64,000 bases of DNA from Achatina immaculata (lineage: Eukaryota > Mollusca > Gastropoda > Stylommatophora > Achatinidae), in NCBI GenBank assembly GCA_009760885.1, contig CM019702.1:52799282-52863281 (forward strand), written 5' to 3'. Of this stretch, positions 1 to 10,599 are shown one piece after another. A program made the translations under genes and the position numbers. The notes below the pieces were generated by a model. The model saw only the letters and a list, made by a program, of their open reading frames with translations, did no database searches and was not told the origin of the DNA. The first letter of the stretch is position 1. Every line of letters starts with the position of its first letter.

Positions 1-1060
1 TCTTTGAACTGGCCACTATTCTACGAAAAATTAAATTAAGTGCAATTTTACAAGTTGTTTATTATTACATAAAATATCATCAACAGGCATTTTTGCAAAC
101 CTGCCAGTATCCGTTGGATAGAAATAAAATAAATACTTTTTTCTGTTGTCTTAATTCTAATGTTTAACTAATCACGTGACAAAATTCTGTAATTGTATTA
201 AAGAATAAAAAATTAACTCTCCAGTTGATCTAATCTATAAACTTGTTCAACCTCTGATCGTTAACCAGTATATTGTTAATTAATTGGTTAATTGAGCTAA
301 CTTAGACAAGTATTGAACTTCTGAAAGCTTACCCATCAGACAAACATTGATTTGATTTTTGAATCCCTGTTTGACGAAGCACAGGATATTGATGACGTTC
401 GTTACAAGGCCAAAAACGTTTACAGACACAGAACTCCTGATATGCACCATGACAGTATCTCTGCTACAGTTATAAGAGGAATTTCATGTGAAGAAGTGAA
501 AATATTGGCTGTGTCTTCCATTACAGACTATCTGTATTTAGGTAGAAATATTCTTGGTCTAATTGTTCAAAAGACATTTCATGCGTTCTATACTACTTCA
601 GGGTGATGTGCAAGATAGCTCTTGTCGACATGCAAAATTCGGCGGGATTTGATTCGTCACATATTTTGACCGGGAGTTGGGCAAACCTCTAACAACGATA
701 ACCCGAGACCCACCTAGCGACGACACCGGATATAGAAAAAGGAAGTGTTATGGAAACATGCAAGAAAACCAACGGAGTTAGGGGTAATACATCAGCCATA
801 AACAAATGCCAAATGGAAATAATCCGTATAACGTGGAACGAGGAGATAAGGAAGATGATTGAACATTGGTGTTCAGAAAAAGGAAATAGACATATCGGCG
901 AGAAATAAAAACATAATTCGTTTATTTAACAAGTGCTTGCTTGTAAGACGTCATTAAAAAAAAATTACAAAACATACAGTTTTCGTCAAGCTGAACAAGT
1001 AACTGAGACAGCAACGGTTGTATCTCTGATCTGCTTATATCAAACATAGTCAAGAAAGAT
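1..1060. repeat. Left arm of an inverted segmental duplication
   Basis: This stretch is a diverged reverse-complement copy of about 59690-60730. The match is visible across several blocks: the TGGCCACTATTCTA stretch near position 11 reappears inverted near 60710, the GCATTTGTTTATGGCTGATGTATTACCCC stretch is mirrored near 59905, and the receptor exon is mirrored at 60201-60399. It therefore carries receptor exon 1 plus about 500 bp upstream and 300 bp of intron. The repeat may continue left of the window. Apart from the exon no coding signal is seen. Confidence 0.8.
333..521 (-). pseudogene. Receptor locus A: exon 1 of a rhodopsin-like GPCR, frameshifted
   Basis: On the minus strand an ATG at 521 opens a reading frame starting MEDTANIFTSSHE, nearly identical to exon 1 of locus E (60201). 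It covers the extracellular N-terminus and first membrane segment and ends at a GT donor (331-332) after a Met-G codon split, the same phase-1 intron as in loci C, D and E. Compared with E it lacks two codons near the start of TM1 and has a net loss of bases near 418-430 that changes frame and brings a stop. Later exons would lie left of the window. Probably a decayed duplicate. Confidence 0.7.
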
Positions 1061-1527
1061 CATTTGAAGAATGTTCCGAAGACATACTCGATGACGGCAT
1101 TGGAGCAACCTAGACTAGATTCAACATTTCAGCAAGTGACCCTTTATTACAAGCCATGTTACTGTCATGAGAGTGCAAGTAACAAACAATATCTGGGGTA
1201 ATTTTAAATAGATCCTGCCTTTAAATGTGATTTTGACGGAACTACTGATCCAACAGTAATCGAAGTTTACTGAATTTTCTTAATTATAATATATAATCAA
1301 AACAGATTTTCGATGCGCTATGACGGTGTCTTTGCCAGTTGAATATAGGAATTATTTCGCGTAAAGAAATTCTAAAATCGGAAACTATTACTTGTATTTG
1401 TCATTGCAGATTGCTAGAAATGGATTATAGATATGGTGACATGTTTCAATTGTTTATGCGTTCTGAAAATATAATTTTTGATTTCGAGGAAAATACAAAT
1501 ATATAACATAGATATGATTATTATTAT
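1060..1527. other. No gene seen
   Basis: AT-rich sequence between the duplicated receptor arm and a LINE fragment. No open frame, repeat or regulatory pattern that I can name. Confidence 0.5.
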
Positions 1528-1528
1528 T

Positions 1529-2036
1529 AGTATTAAAAGGAGGACATCTATAGCTCTTGAAAAAGTAAAACAACTAAAGAAGCTGTGGAGAGGAACAGAC
1601 AGAACTACAAAAATACGATTTTTAAGCGCATGCATCTTTCCCATCGCAACATATGCCTGTGAGACCTGGACACTTAACACAACAGCTGAGAAGCACATAT
1701 ATGCCTTTGAATGTAAATGCTACAGAAGACTGTTTCAAATATCATGTGCACGACAACGAAGAAATGTATCCATATCACAAGAACGTAACATTGAAGAAGG
1801 TTGGCTAGCAAAGAGATTTAAATAGAAAAGACTTACATATTTTTGACACATTAAACGTCATGATAATATAGAGAAGACCGTCTCAGAGGGGTACATGATG
1901 GAAAAAGAAAGAGAGGAAGATCAAACCAAAGATGACTTCAATACATCGTTGATAAACTGCACATCGATACGTCAGCAGCACCCCTTCTTGTTTACAAATG
2001 AGAGGCCTACAGGAGAGCAAGGGACATGCACAGACT
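1529..2036 (+). pseudogene. LINE family II, 3' fragment (thumb and C-terminal region)
   Basis: The translation RRTSIALEKVKQLKKLWRG followed by a YACETWTL block matches the intact-looking family II copy at 4683-5367. This is the region just downstream of the reverse transcriptase palm in RTE/CR1-like LINEs, followed by the basic KRHDN block and the GRS/GRP-type C-terminus. Several stops and frameshifts after 1825 show it is dead. 5' truncated, as is usual for target-primed insertions. Confidence 0.75.
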
Positions 2037-2039
2037 AAT

Positions 2040-3400
2040 ATTATGTCAAGAACAATACTTATACAAGCGCAAACACGAAATTATCTTGAATAAATTATGT
2101 TGTTTTATCGGCTGCAGAATTATTTCAATATGTTATGAGCTTTATTTATTACAATATAGTCTAAACGCGTTATTTTGATCTGCCGTAAAGTTGATGTTGT
2201 AACATTAATTTGTTGTCATATAGAACATGATACTGACAGATGTACGTAGACAACACCTTCGTATGTGCATAATTGTAAAAATATGTTTATTGAGAATTAT
2301 AATTTATTTTCAAAGTGACTAAGATAATACTACAGACATTACAGTTCCTGGAGAACTTCCATCGTGAAGTGTAGTTTTATTAATGAAGAACTGTTTAAAT
2401 ATGATGTGCTTTATTGCTTATGTTTGTTACGTTTCATACTTTATGATACTTCTATCACTTTGTGATATTAAAGACAGCCGACATCATGAACATTTTTGTG
2501 AATCATAAACATTTAACATTCAGCCCAGCAGTCAGGCAGCTAATTATTCCCTTTTTGTAAAGAATGTTTCTAGTGCAAAGACTTGAATGTAGCATAAAGA
2601 TACAATGCTAAGAATCTGTCTTAGAGAAGGTTTAATTCTTCGGTTCAAATTCGGAAATTTAGTTTACGATATTCCTTCATTTGCTCCCTTTGTAAAACCA
2701 ACTACTTGCAGAATTGACTAACGCCTATATACTCTAAGTTTAAACAATCACGCTTGACTCCTTTCTTACAATTAGATTACCTTCCCTGCTCGTTGTATAC
2801 CGTACCCAGATCAAAATCATAGGTGTGAATGTGTTGTCCCTGCGAAGAAATGATTGAATGATTATCTGTTCTTCACCAGGGAGATACACTTTCTTACTGC
2901 CACAACTTTTCTGTACCAGATCGAAGTGCACAATGATACATAATTGTTGTCTTAAGGCAATGTCAACTGGTAGAATTACAATATTTCCTTATTTATATCG
3001 ATAAACATAGATATACTTATAGCTTGAAAGGGGATAATTAGATATACGCAGCATCTTGTCGGGGAGAAAATGTCTACTCTTCAGTCTGCTAAATCATAGA
3101 AAAAAATATGTATTAAAATAATTTGTGGGAAAGCACTGACATTCAATATTTTGACGTTACGTGATAGAATGAACGTTCTTTTTTTTTAGTTGTTGAGAAA
3201 ACAGTAATTCATGGACTGTCATATTTCGCATCGTATGGTCGTCTGCTATTAAGTTAGTAATACTTATTTGTATGTGATTACACGTTAGTGTCATATCATT
3301 AAACGTTCCTAATATACGGCAAGACTGGCATTATGAATGTTGTATTCACAGGTTTCCTCGATAATTTTAGGTTTTATAACACATAAAACATACTATACGG
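2040..3400. other. No gene seen
   Basis: About 1.36 kb of AT-rich DNA with only short chance reading frames (for example 63 codons on the minus strand at 2740-2931, with no recognisable motif). Confidence 0.5.
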
Positions 3401-3462
3401 GACACGGCTAGATTGAACCAGCGAGTACCAACGTGCACGGCCAGAGCACTACAGGCGCTGTG
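3401..3462 (-). repeat. tRNA-like SINE head (candidate)
   Basis: On the minus strand there is an A-box-like TGTAGTGCTCTGG (3441-3453) and a B-box-like GGTTCAATCTA (3409-3419), spaced as in a tRNA-derived RNA polymerase III promoter. It does not fold into a convincing tRNA and I see no tail, so it is at best a degraded SINE. Confidence 0.3.
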
Positions 3463-3597
3463 AAGATGTGGAAAGTTGACAGTTACCGTGAATTCGAAAC
3501 TTTTACTAACTTCCCTTATTTTATATAAAGGCTTACTATTGCAATAGCTGCACTAATTTTAATCATAACATCTCTAACCGCAGAAATCTAAGATAGA

Positions 3598-4497
3598 ATT
3601 TTATCTTATATCTTATATCCTTCCCGTGCCGTTAAACGTCACATTGGACTCGCAAAGTAGTTCGCCAATTTTTCCTATCTTCGGCGAGTGTTTCAACATC
3701 ATCAAGGGATTTTATGCCTGTTAATTTCTACTATCTTAACAATGTCCTCTTCAGAGTTTCACCCAGTTTACCTCTTTTTCTTTGGACTATTGTGTTCAAC
3801 TTGATAGCTTGTTTTAGGATTCTCTGATCATTTCTTCTCATCACGTGACCAATATATGCCCATCTCCTTTTCCTGATCTCCCATGAGACTGGTTGTTCAG
3901 TCATCTGTCTTATCTCTGCATTGTTCTTGAATTCGTTCCACTTGATGCCGAGTATTTTCCTTAGGCATTTATTTTCAAAAGAGTCTAATTTCTTGTCGAT
4001 TTCTTTAGTTGTTTTCCAGCTTTCGTATGCATAAATGAGGGTGGATATTACATTTGAATTGAATAGTCTTAACTTGGTTTTTGTGCTTATAACTTTTGAA
4101 TTCCATATGTTCTCAAGATTCTTGAAGATTGAACTGCTTTTGCAATTCTGATCCTAACTTCCTTTCTAGTGTCACCATCCTGGTCTATGTAGCTGCCAAG
4201 GTATGCAAATTGATTGACTTCTTCAATAGCTGCCCCTTATATGTATATTTTTCCATTTTGATTAATAGAAAGTTTCATTATTTTTGTTTTGTCCTTGTTA
4301 ATTTCAAGTCCTATTTTTCTAGCCAGTGAAGACAGGCTATCTGTTTTTTCTTGCATGAAATTCACATTATTACTGATAAGAGTTATGTCATCAGCAAAAT
4401 CAAGATTGGGTCCCATGACCAAGTCAATACCTGTGTTACCTGTGCAGCATTTTTTTCATTATGAAGTCTATTGTAATCGCAAAAAAATAAAGGAGAC

Positions 4498-4560
<63 letters not shown>

Positions 4561-4672
4561 TTCTTTTACACCTATTTCATTCTGGAACCATTCACTCATC
4601 CCTTCTTCTGTCTTGACTGCACAAACATATCCATTGTAGAAGTCCTTAATGATGTTGACAATTTTAGATGGT
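3598..4672 (-). mobile_element. LINE family I, 5'-truncated copy, part 1 (3' half)
   Basis: The reverse complement of the 3' half of the family I element at 5975-8425. It begins (element 3' end) with the family's tandem tail (TATAAGA-type repeats next to CCTTCCCGTGCCGTTAAACG) and runs through the C-terminal and thumb region to just past the FADD-encoding part. It is interrupted at 4673 by a family II insertion and continues at 5378. A (TA)n expansion sits inside it at 4500-4559. Frameshifts and stops are scattered through it. Confidence 0.85.
4500..4559. repeat. (TA)n microsatellite, 60 bp
   Basis: Thirty uninterrupted TA units. The same place in the family I copy at 5975-8425 reads GTATACATCC, so the array grew out of a short GTATA seed inside the retrotransposon. 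Confidence 0.95.
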
Positions 4673-4682
4673 ATTCCATATA
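4673..4682. repeat. Target site duplication, left copy (ATTCCATATA)
   Basis: Ten bases, ATTCCATATA, repeated exactly at 5368-5377. In the uninterrupted family I element the corresponding sequence occurs once, so the pair brackets the family II insertion at 4683-5367. Confidence 0.85.
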
Positions 4683-5367
4683 AAAAAAGAAAACTAAAGT
4701 GATGTCAACTGACAAAACAAACAAGGCAACTGAAATATGTATCAATGAGGAAAAACTGAAAGAAGTGGAGAGTTTTGAATATCTTGGATCACTACTAACT
4801 AATAATGGAGATACAATGAGGGAAATTAAAAGGAGGACATCTATTGCTCTTCAGAAAGTAAAACAAATAAAGAATGTGTGGAGAGGAGCAGACAGAACCA
4901 CAAAAATAAGATTTTTAAGGGCATGCATCTTTCCCATCGCAACATATGCCTGTGAGACCTGGACACTTAACAAAACAGCTGAGAAGCACATAAATGCCTT
5001 TGAATGTAAATGCTATAGAAGAGTTCTCCAAATATCGTGGACACAAAAAAGAACAAATATATCTATACTACAAGAGCTTAATATTGAAGAAGGCTGGCTA
5101 GTAGGGAGGATTAAAGAGAGAAAACTTAAATATTTTGGCCACATTAAACGTCATGATAATTTGGAGAAGACGGTATTGGAAGGATACATAATGGGAAAAA
5201 GAAAAAGAGGAAGACCGAAACGAAGATGGCTGCAAGACATCGTTGATGATCTGGAAATGGATGCAGCAGCAGCAGGCCATCTTGCTCACAACCGAGAGGC
5301 CTACAGGAGTGCTGTTTGGGAGGCAAAGTTCCGCAAGGGACATGCAAAGGAATGAATGAATGAATGA
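4683..5367 (+). mobile_element. LINE family II insertion, 5'-truncated, nested in family I
   Basis: A 685-bp insert bounded by the ATTCCATATA duplication. It contains one open frame of about 218 codons (to 5355) covering the post-palm region of a LINE reverse transcriptase: EVESFEYLGSLLTNNGD, a WRGADRTTKIRFLRA stretch, YACETWTLNK, CKCYRRVLQISW, then the basic GKRKRGRPKRRWLQDIV block typical of RTE-like C-termini. It ends in an (AATG)n tail. The catalytic palm is missing, so it cannot act alone. The open frame and clean duplication suggest a relatively recent event. Confidence 0.88.
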
Positions 5368-5377
5368 ATTCCATATA
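5368..5377. repeat. Target site duplication, right copy (ATTCCATATA)
   Basis: Second copy of the ten bases at 4673-4682, directly after the (AATG)n tail of the nested LINE. Confidence 0.85.
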
Positions 5378-5850
5378 TACTTAAAATTCTCCATAAATAA
5401 TATGTGTATGCTATCAAATGCCTTTTTAAAATCTATAAATTTCAGTATTAATTGTTTTTGCTTTTCAATATGTTCTTCAAGTATTATTCTGAGAGTAAAG
5501 ATCTGGTCAAGACAGCTTCTCCCTTTTCGAAATCCTGCTTGTTCTTCTCTCATTGCACTATCCAATATATCTTTAAGTTTATTCAAAATGAACTTGCAAA
5601 ATACTTTTGACACAACTGATATTGAGGTTACTCCTCTCCAGTTGTTACAGTCACTAAGGTTGCTTTTTTTGGTATTTTAACAATGACTACTTTTTTCCAA
5701 TTAGAAGGGATCTTCTCTTCTTTCCAAATCTTGTTAAACATTCTATGTAGCTGTCTCATGTTGTCACTATTGATAGCTTTTAGCATCTCGGCTGTTATTT
5801 CATCTTCACCTGCAGCTTTGTTGTTAGCCATTAAATTCACTGCTGTTTCA
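5378..5850 (-). mobile_element. LINE family I copy, part 2 (5' remainder)
   Basis: Continuation of the minus-strand family I copy after the nested insertion. In reverse complement it encodes the finger and palm start of the reverse transcriptase (EEQAGFRKGRSCLDQIFTLR and the IDFKKAFDSI motif A region) up to the VNLMANNKAAGEDEITAEM block. Frameshifted. It ends where a second (TA)n array starts. Confidence 0.85.
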
Positions 5851-5872
5851 ATATATATATATATATATATAT
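5851..5872. repeat. (TA)n microsatellite, 22 bp
   Basis: Eleven AT units at the 5' truncation point of the family I copy. Confidence 0.85.
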
Positions 5873-5974
5873 GCATGTATAATTTATTAACCACTAGATA
5901 ACACTATTTCTAGGTACAGTAAATGTAATTGAGACTATCTTTACAAAATCTAAATCATCATTAATTTTAATGTC

Positions 5975-6351
5975 GAATATTTAGAGAAAGATTAATTGAA
6001 GTATGTCTAACAGAGGGCATGGTCATTGGAGGCACAATATTCCCACACAAAGAGATACATAAAACAACATGGATATCTCCAGATGATAGAACTAGAAACC
6101 AGATAGACCATTTTTGTATTAGAAAGCAATACAGAACATCTCTCATGGATGTAAGGGCTTATAGGGGTGCAGATGTCAACAGTGATCACAATCTGTGCAT
6201 AGGGAAAATAAAACTAAAATTGAAAAGTCAACACAAGAAATCAGTACACAGAAAGATAGACAGCCACAGCCTACAAGAAGAAAATACTAACATTAATTTC
6301 AATCAGGAACTTGCCAATCATTCCAAAACACCAGTGAAGTTGAGGAGATAG
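5975..6351 (+). pseudogene. C-terminal part of LINE APE-type endonuclease
   Basis: The frame contains TIFPHKEIHKTTWISPDDR, then RNQIDHF and VNSDHNLCIG, matching the last conserved blocks of exonuclease-endonuclease-phosphatase domains of LINEs; the SDH histidine is the catalytic one in this family. The N-terminal half is absent because of 5' truncation. A frameshift between about 6320 and 6350 puts it out of frame with the reverse transcriptase that follows, so the original single ORF is broken here. Confidence 0.8.
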
Positions 6352-6416
6352 GTATAGATGAGTTATGGAATTCTTACAGCACAGCCATAATCACAGCAGC
6401 AAAGGTAAGCGCTGGA

Positions 6417-8375
6417 TTGGAAAAACCAAATAGAAAAGCATGGATATCAGATAAAACATGGAAGTATATACATGAAAGACGAGCAGTCAAATTAGACATG
6501 TTGAATGCAAAAGCAGATCATGAAAGAGATTTGGCAAAAGCAAAATACAAAGACATAGACAAGAAAGTAAAAAGTTCAGCTAGAAGGGATAAAAGAGAAT
6601 ACATAGACAATATGGCGAAAGAGTCAGAAAAAGCAGCAGAAACAGGAGACAGCAAAACTTTATATAACATACAAAAGAGGCTAACAGGTACTATTACATC
6701 TAAAGAAAGACCAATCCTTAGCAAAACTGGAACACTATTAACATCAAATAAAGACCAAAAGCAAAGATGGGCTGAACACTTCCAAGAAATACTCAGTCGA
6801 CCACACCCAAAAGAATTGTTAAACCTTGAAACTGACTTACCAGCCCCACAGCTAAATGTCAACCTAGATGAAATTAAATTGCATGAAATTGAAACAGCAG
6901 TGAATTTAATGGCTAACAACAAAGCTGCAGGTGAAGATGAAATAACAGCCGAAATGCTAAAAGCTATCAATAGTGACAACATGAGACAACTACAGAGAAT
7001 GTTTAACAAAATTTGGAAAGAAGAAAAGGTACCTTCTAATTGGAAGAAAGGAATCATTGTTAAAATACCAAAAAAGGGCAACCTTAGTGACTGTAACAAC
7101 TGGAGAGGAGTAACCTTAATATCAGTTGTGTCAAAAGTATTTTGCAAGGTCATTTTGAATAGACTCAAAGATATAGTGGATACTGCAATGAGAGAAGAAC
7201 AAGCAGGATTTCGAAAAGGGAGAAGCTGTCTCGACCAGATCTTTACTCTCAGAATAATACTTGAAGAACATATTGAAAAGCAGAAACCATTAATACTGAA
7301 CTTCATAGATTTTAAAAAGGCATTTGATAGCATACACAGAGATTCATTATGGAGAATTTTATGTCTATATGGAATACCATCTAAAATTGTCAACATCATT
7401 AAGGACTTATACAATGGATATGGTTGTGCAGTCAAGACAGAAGAAGGGATGAGTGAATGGTTCCAGATTGAAACAGGCGTGAAACAAGGATGTATACTGT
7501 CTCCTTTACTTTTTGGGATTACAATAGACTTCATAATGAAAAAATGCTGCACAGGTAACACAGGTATTGACTGGGTACATGGGACCCAACTAGAAGATCT
7601 TGATTTTGCTGATGACATAACTCTTATCAGTAATAATGTGAATTTCATGCAAGAAAAAACAGATAGCCTGTCTTCACTGGCTAGCAAAATAGGACTTGAA
7701 ATTAACAAGGACATAGCAAAAATAATGAAAATTCCCATCAATCAAAATGGAAAAATACACATAGAAGGGACAGATATTGAAGAAGTCAATCAATTTGCAT
7801 ACCTTGGCAGCTACATAGACCAGGATGGTGACACTAGAAAGGAAGTTAGGATCAGAATTGCAAAAGCAGCATCAATCTTCAAGAATCTTGAGAACATATG
7901 GAATTCAAAAGTTATAAGCACAAAAACCAAGTTAAGACTATTCAATTCAAATGTAATATCCACCCTCATTTATGCATGTGAAAGCTGGAAAACAACTAAA
8001 GAAATAGAAAAGAAATTAGACTCTTTTGAAAACAAATGCCTAAGGAAAATACTCGGCATCAAGTGGAATGAATTCAAGAACAATGCAGAGATAAGACAGA
8101 TGACTGAACAACAACCAGTCTCATGGGTGATCAGGAAAAGCAGATGGACGTATGTTGGTCACTTGATGAGAAGAAATGATCAGAGAATCCCAAAACAAGC
8201 TATCAAGTGGAACACAACAGGCCGAAGAAAAAGGGGCAGACCACGTGAAACTCTGAAGAGGACATTATTAAGAGAGGCCAAGTTAACAGGCATAGAATCC
8301 TTTGATGAGGTTGAAAGACTCGCTGAAGACAGGAAAAATTGGCGAACTACTTTGCGAGCCCTATGTGACGTTTAA
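6417..8375 (+). CDS. LINE family I reverse transcriptase (RTE-like), 652 aa
   Basis: It copies LINE RNA into DNA at the nicked target. Order of motifs: linker with an IHERRAVKLDMLNAKADHE stretch, the IIVKIPKKGNLSDCNNWRG finger block, EEQAGFRKGRSCLDQIFTLR, motif A FIDFKKAFDSIH, motif B TGVKQGCILSPLLF, motif C LDFADDITLIS (catalytic DD), thumb with LRLFNSNVISTLIYACESW, and a basic C-terminus with TGRRKRGRPRETLKR. The frame is open throughout and includes all three catalytic aspartates. Its start is set by the upstream frameshift, not by a natural start codon, so the protein is a fragment of a longer ORF. Not an autonomous element any more. Confidence 0.9.
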   Translation: MEKPNRKAWISDKTWKYIHERRAVKLDMLNAKADHERDLAKAKYKDIDKKVKSSARRDKREYIDNMAKESEKAAETGDSKTLYNIQKRLTGTITSKERPILSKTGTLLTSNKDQKQRWAEHFQEILSRPHPKELLNLETDLPAPQLNVNLDEIKLHEIETAVNLMANNKAAGEDEITAEMLKAINSDNMRQLQRMFNKIWKEEKVPSNWKKGIIVKIPKKGNLSDCNNWRGVTLISVVSKVFCKVILNRLKDIVDTAMREEQAGFRKGRSCLDQIFTLRIILEEHIEKQKPLILNFIDFKKAFDSIHRDSLWRILCLYGIPSKIVNIIKDLYNGYGCAVKTEEGMSEWFQIETGVKQGCILSPLLFGITIDFIMKKCCTGNTGIDWVHGTQLEDLDFADDITLISNNVNFMQEKTDSLSSLASKIGLEINKDIAKIMKIPINQNGKIHIEGTDIEEVNQFAYLGSYIDQDGDTRKEVRIRIAKAASIFKNLENIWNSKVISTKTKLRLFNSNVISTLIYACESWKTTKEIEKKLDSFENKCLRKILGIKWNEFKNNAEIRQMTEQQPVSWVIRKSRWTYVGHLMRRNDQRIPKQAIKWNTTGRRKRGRPRETLKRTLLREAKLTGIESFDEVERLAEDRKNWRTTLRALCDV

Positions 8376-8425
8376 CGGCACGGGAAGGATATAAGATATA
8401 AGATATAAGATTTAGTAAACGTCCA

Positions 8426-8839
8426 ACTTTCTGTGCACTGATAATAATGCAGTAGTTAAATCTTTTAAATGTTTTCAAAAATACAGGTCAAATACAACAG
8501 AGGAATAGAAGTTTTATTCTTCAGAAAAAGAAGAAGAAAAAGATACAAATCTAGTTCAGCATTAACAAATATTGGGTCAATAGAAGATATGAACAAGAAT
8601 TATGTCTTATTTTTTTCCTTCGCATAAAGGATTCTGTAAAATTTGATATTAAAATATCATCGATCTTTTTTTCAAATGAGGATAAAACCACAGGGGTTTG
8701 TAAGGTTATATATGACAATCGCATCAGCTACAATATTAACTAATGCAGCAGAGTTAAATATGTTTAATGTTATTATGATTCTTTTAATCCATTACGGTAA
8801 AATATTTGATGGTCTGCACATGGATGCATCAGCATTCGA
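8426..8839. other. No gene seen
   Basis: AT-rich spacer between two LINE copies. No recognisable coding or repeat signal. Confidence 0.5.
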
Positions 8840-9620
8840 TCATAGCTGAGAACAAAAAGAACTGCAAAACCTCTTGGATAAAATCACAATCAAAGTGAAC
8901 AGAAAGGCCTTACTTTGAACATCTATAAAACAGTGACGATGTTTATGTCTAAGAAATAAAATACACCAAAATGCATTATAAAATTAAATGAAACTATTTT
9001 AAAGCAGGCGCAGAAATTCAAATTCCTTGGAGCAGTAATAATTCTAGATGGGAAATGCAAAACGAAATTAAGAACAGTGAAAACTGCATTTCAGAGAATG
9101 AGAAACATATTATGCAACACATCCTTATCAATTAATGTTAGAAAACGAGTCCTAAAATGCTATATTGAACCTATCTTGTTATATGGAAGTGAATCATGGA
9201 CAATAGGCAGGTCTGCACAAAAGTCATTGGAAGCAGCAGAAATGTGGTTTATTAGAAGAATGTTGCGAATTCCCTGGACAACAAAAATAACTAATGAAGA
9301 ATGTTTGAAAAGAGCAGGAGATACCAAAAATATTGTCCAAAGAAAAAAAAATAAGAGAGAGGCAATGTATATTCATAGGAGATGTGAAGGGAAGAGAGGT
9401 CATTGAAAACATTATAACACCAGGAAAACTATAAGGAAGCTGTACCATGGGAAAACCAAGAGAAATGATACCGACGAGATGTTGTCAGAGGAGATCAGCA
9501 ACTGGTCTAATTGCCTGAATGAAGGATCGCGTACTCTGGAGAAGCTTAATAACAAAACCAGTCGGTACGGCACCTGATGATGATGATGATGATGATAATG
9601 ATGATGATGATGATGATTGA
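8840..9620 (+). pseudogene. LINE family IV, 3' fragment with (GAT)n tail
   Basis: Starts in the region after the catalytic YADD (IAENKKNCKTSW, frameshifted), then an open stretch at 9077-9406 with RVLKCYIEPILLYGSESW and AAEMWFIRRMLRIPW, the thumb blocks of this family. The 3' end is TCGGTACGGCACC followed by a (GAT)n run (9577-9618), the family's tail. Other copies: 23393-23868, 38430-38592, 43678-44459, 44460-46075. Multiple frameshifts; inactive. Confidence 0.8.
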
Positions 9621-9639
9621 ATATCATCATCTTTATACT

Positions 9640-10590
9640 ATTCTGTTGGCACAATTTCTTCTAACCTACTTTCGACCTTTCAAAATACTGCCACTCAAGA
9701 CCAAATATATTTTGTTTTCAATGGACACGAACACAAATATTGTTTACTTTTTTGTTATTGCTTTAACTGTGTGTTAATCTATATCAAAATAAAATGTTCA
9801 TATTATAACATGAAACATATACTCTACTTTGATTTGCATTTGCAGAAGATTTTGTTAAATATGTCTCTATGTGTGCTGCTTCCATGGTAATAAATAAAAA
9901 TATTCATAAACGAATTAATAGACTCAAGCATAAGTCCAAAACTGTATAAAACTACAGGTAACATTATATCCTTTCCTGTAAAATAAAGGTCAGGTTCAAA
10001 TGCAACGACCAGTATCACGATGGTAACTGGGACAAAGCAGGAAATAAATAAAACGGAGATCATCAAAACCATCTTGGCAACTTTCTCATGACGACCAGAA
10101 ATATCTTTCTGCGATGATATCATCTAATCTTTATGCCACATTGCTCTGATTCGAAGGTTAATAAATATGATAAGTGTGCAAATAATAATAACAATAAAAG
10201 CAGCAAAAGCCATAACTAAAGTATTGAAAGAAATATGTTCAACTCTATCATGGTTTTCGGCGGAAATAACGGCAAGAAAGAATACCATGCCCAGTCTGTT
10301 GACAGCATACGCTGGGGTTGAACTGGCTATTGAACCAAAGAAGATGAAAATGACGTTCACACAAACTCGTTTTGATGTGACGATATTTTTTACCTGAAAA
10401 ATAAATAAACAGGCTGATATTTATTTATTTATTTATTGCAGAGAAGTTGTCATACCATTTCAGTTAAGAAAATATGTGTTGAAGAACCATTTAAGTAAGG
10501 GATTGCATATCCTAACAAGAGATCTGTTGTGGTCTAACAGTGATAATAACACTTGTACACAAAGGCGAGGTACACCTGAAACTGCCGTTA
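9640..10590. repeat. Segmental duplicate of 36040-37010
   Basis: Beyond the exon, both flanks match locus D. Downstream, CAAATATTGTTTA and the ACCTTTC.AAA blocks are shared. Upstream, the GAGAAGT..TCATACC.TTTCAGTTAAG stretch and the TAACAAGAGATCTGTTGTGG block are shared. The match ends at about 10590, which places the duplication breakpoint there. Both copies are in the same orientation. Confidence 0.8.
9824..10393 (-). pseudogene. Receptor locus B: exon 3 of a rhodopsin-like GPCR, nonsense-mutated
   Basis: Minus-strand exon opening after a CAG acceptor (exon base 10393) with VKNIVTSKRV, as in locus D. It covers TM4 to TM7: the YAVNRLGM loop, an IVIIICTLIIFINLRIRA segment (TM5), KVAKMVLMISVLFISCFVP (TM6) and SINSFMNIFIYYHGS (TM7, NSxxNxxIYY form). 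An in-frame TAG at 10124-10126 lies in intracellular loop 3, and eight codons of the second extracellular loop present in D are missing. No exon 1 or 2 is found upstream on the minus strand, so this is a partial duplicate of locus D. Confidence 0.85.
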
Positions 10591-10599
10591 TAGCTGAAT

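Larger units (their letters stand above)
5975..8425 (+). mobile_element. LINE family I, longest copy (endonuclease C-terminus plus full reverse transcriptase)
   Basis: An RTE-like non-LTR retrotransposon truncated at its 5' end. It retains the last part of the APE-type endonuclease (5975-6351), a complete reverse transcriptase frame (to 8375), a very short 3' UTR, and a tail of about three ATATAAG-like units at 8392-8418. The short 3' UTR with a tandem-repeat tail in place of poly(A) is typical of RTE-type elements. It serves here as the reference for family I copies at 3598-5850, 25265-25460, 26230-27455, 30185-30270, 30950-33325 and 46815-47018. Confidence 0.9.

Noticed and set aside
6518..7741. 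407-codon open frame on the minus strand
   Set aside because: Lies exactly antisense to the LINE reverse transcriptase, with the low-complexity Ser/Leu composition of a shadow frame; no domain recognised.
9412..9777. His-rich and Met-rich reading frames
   Set aside because: Produced by the (GAT)n tail of a LINE, not by genes.
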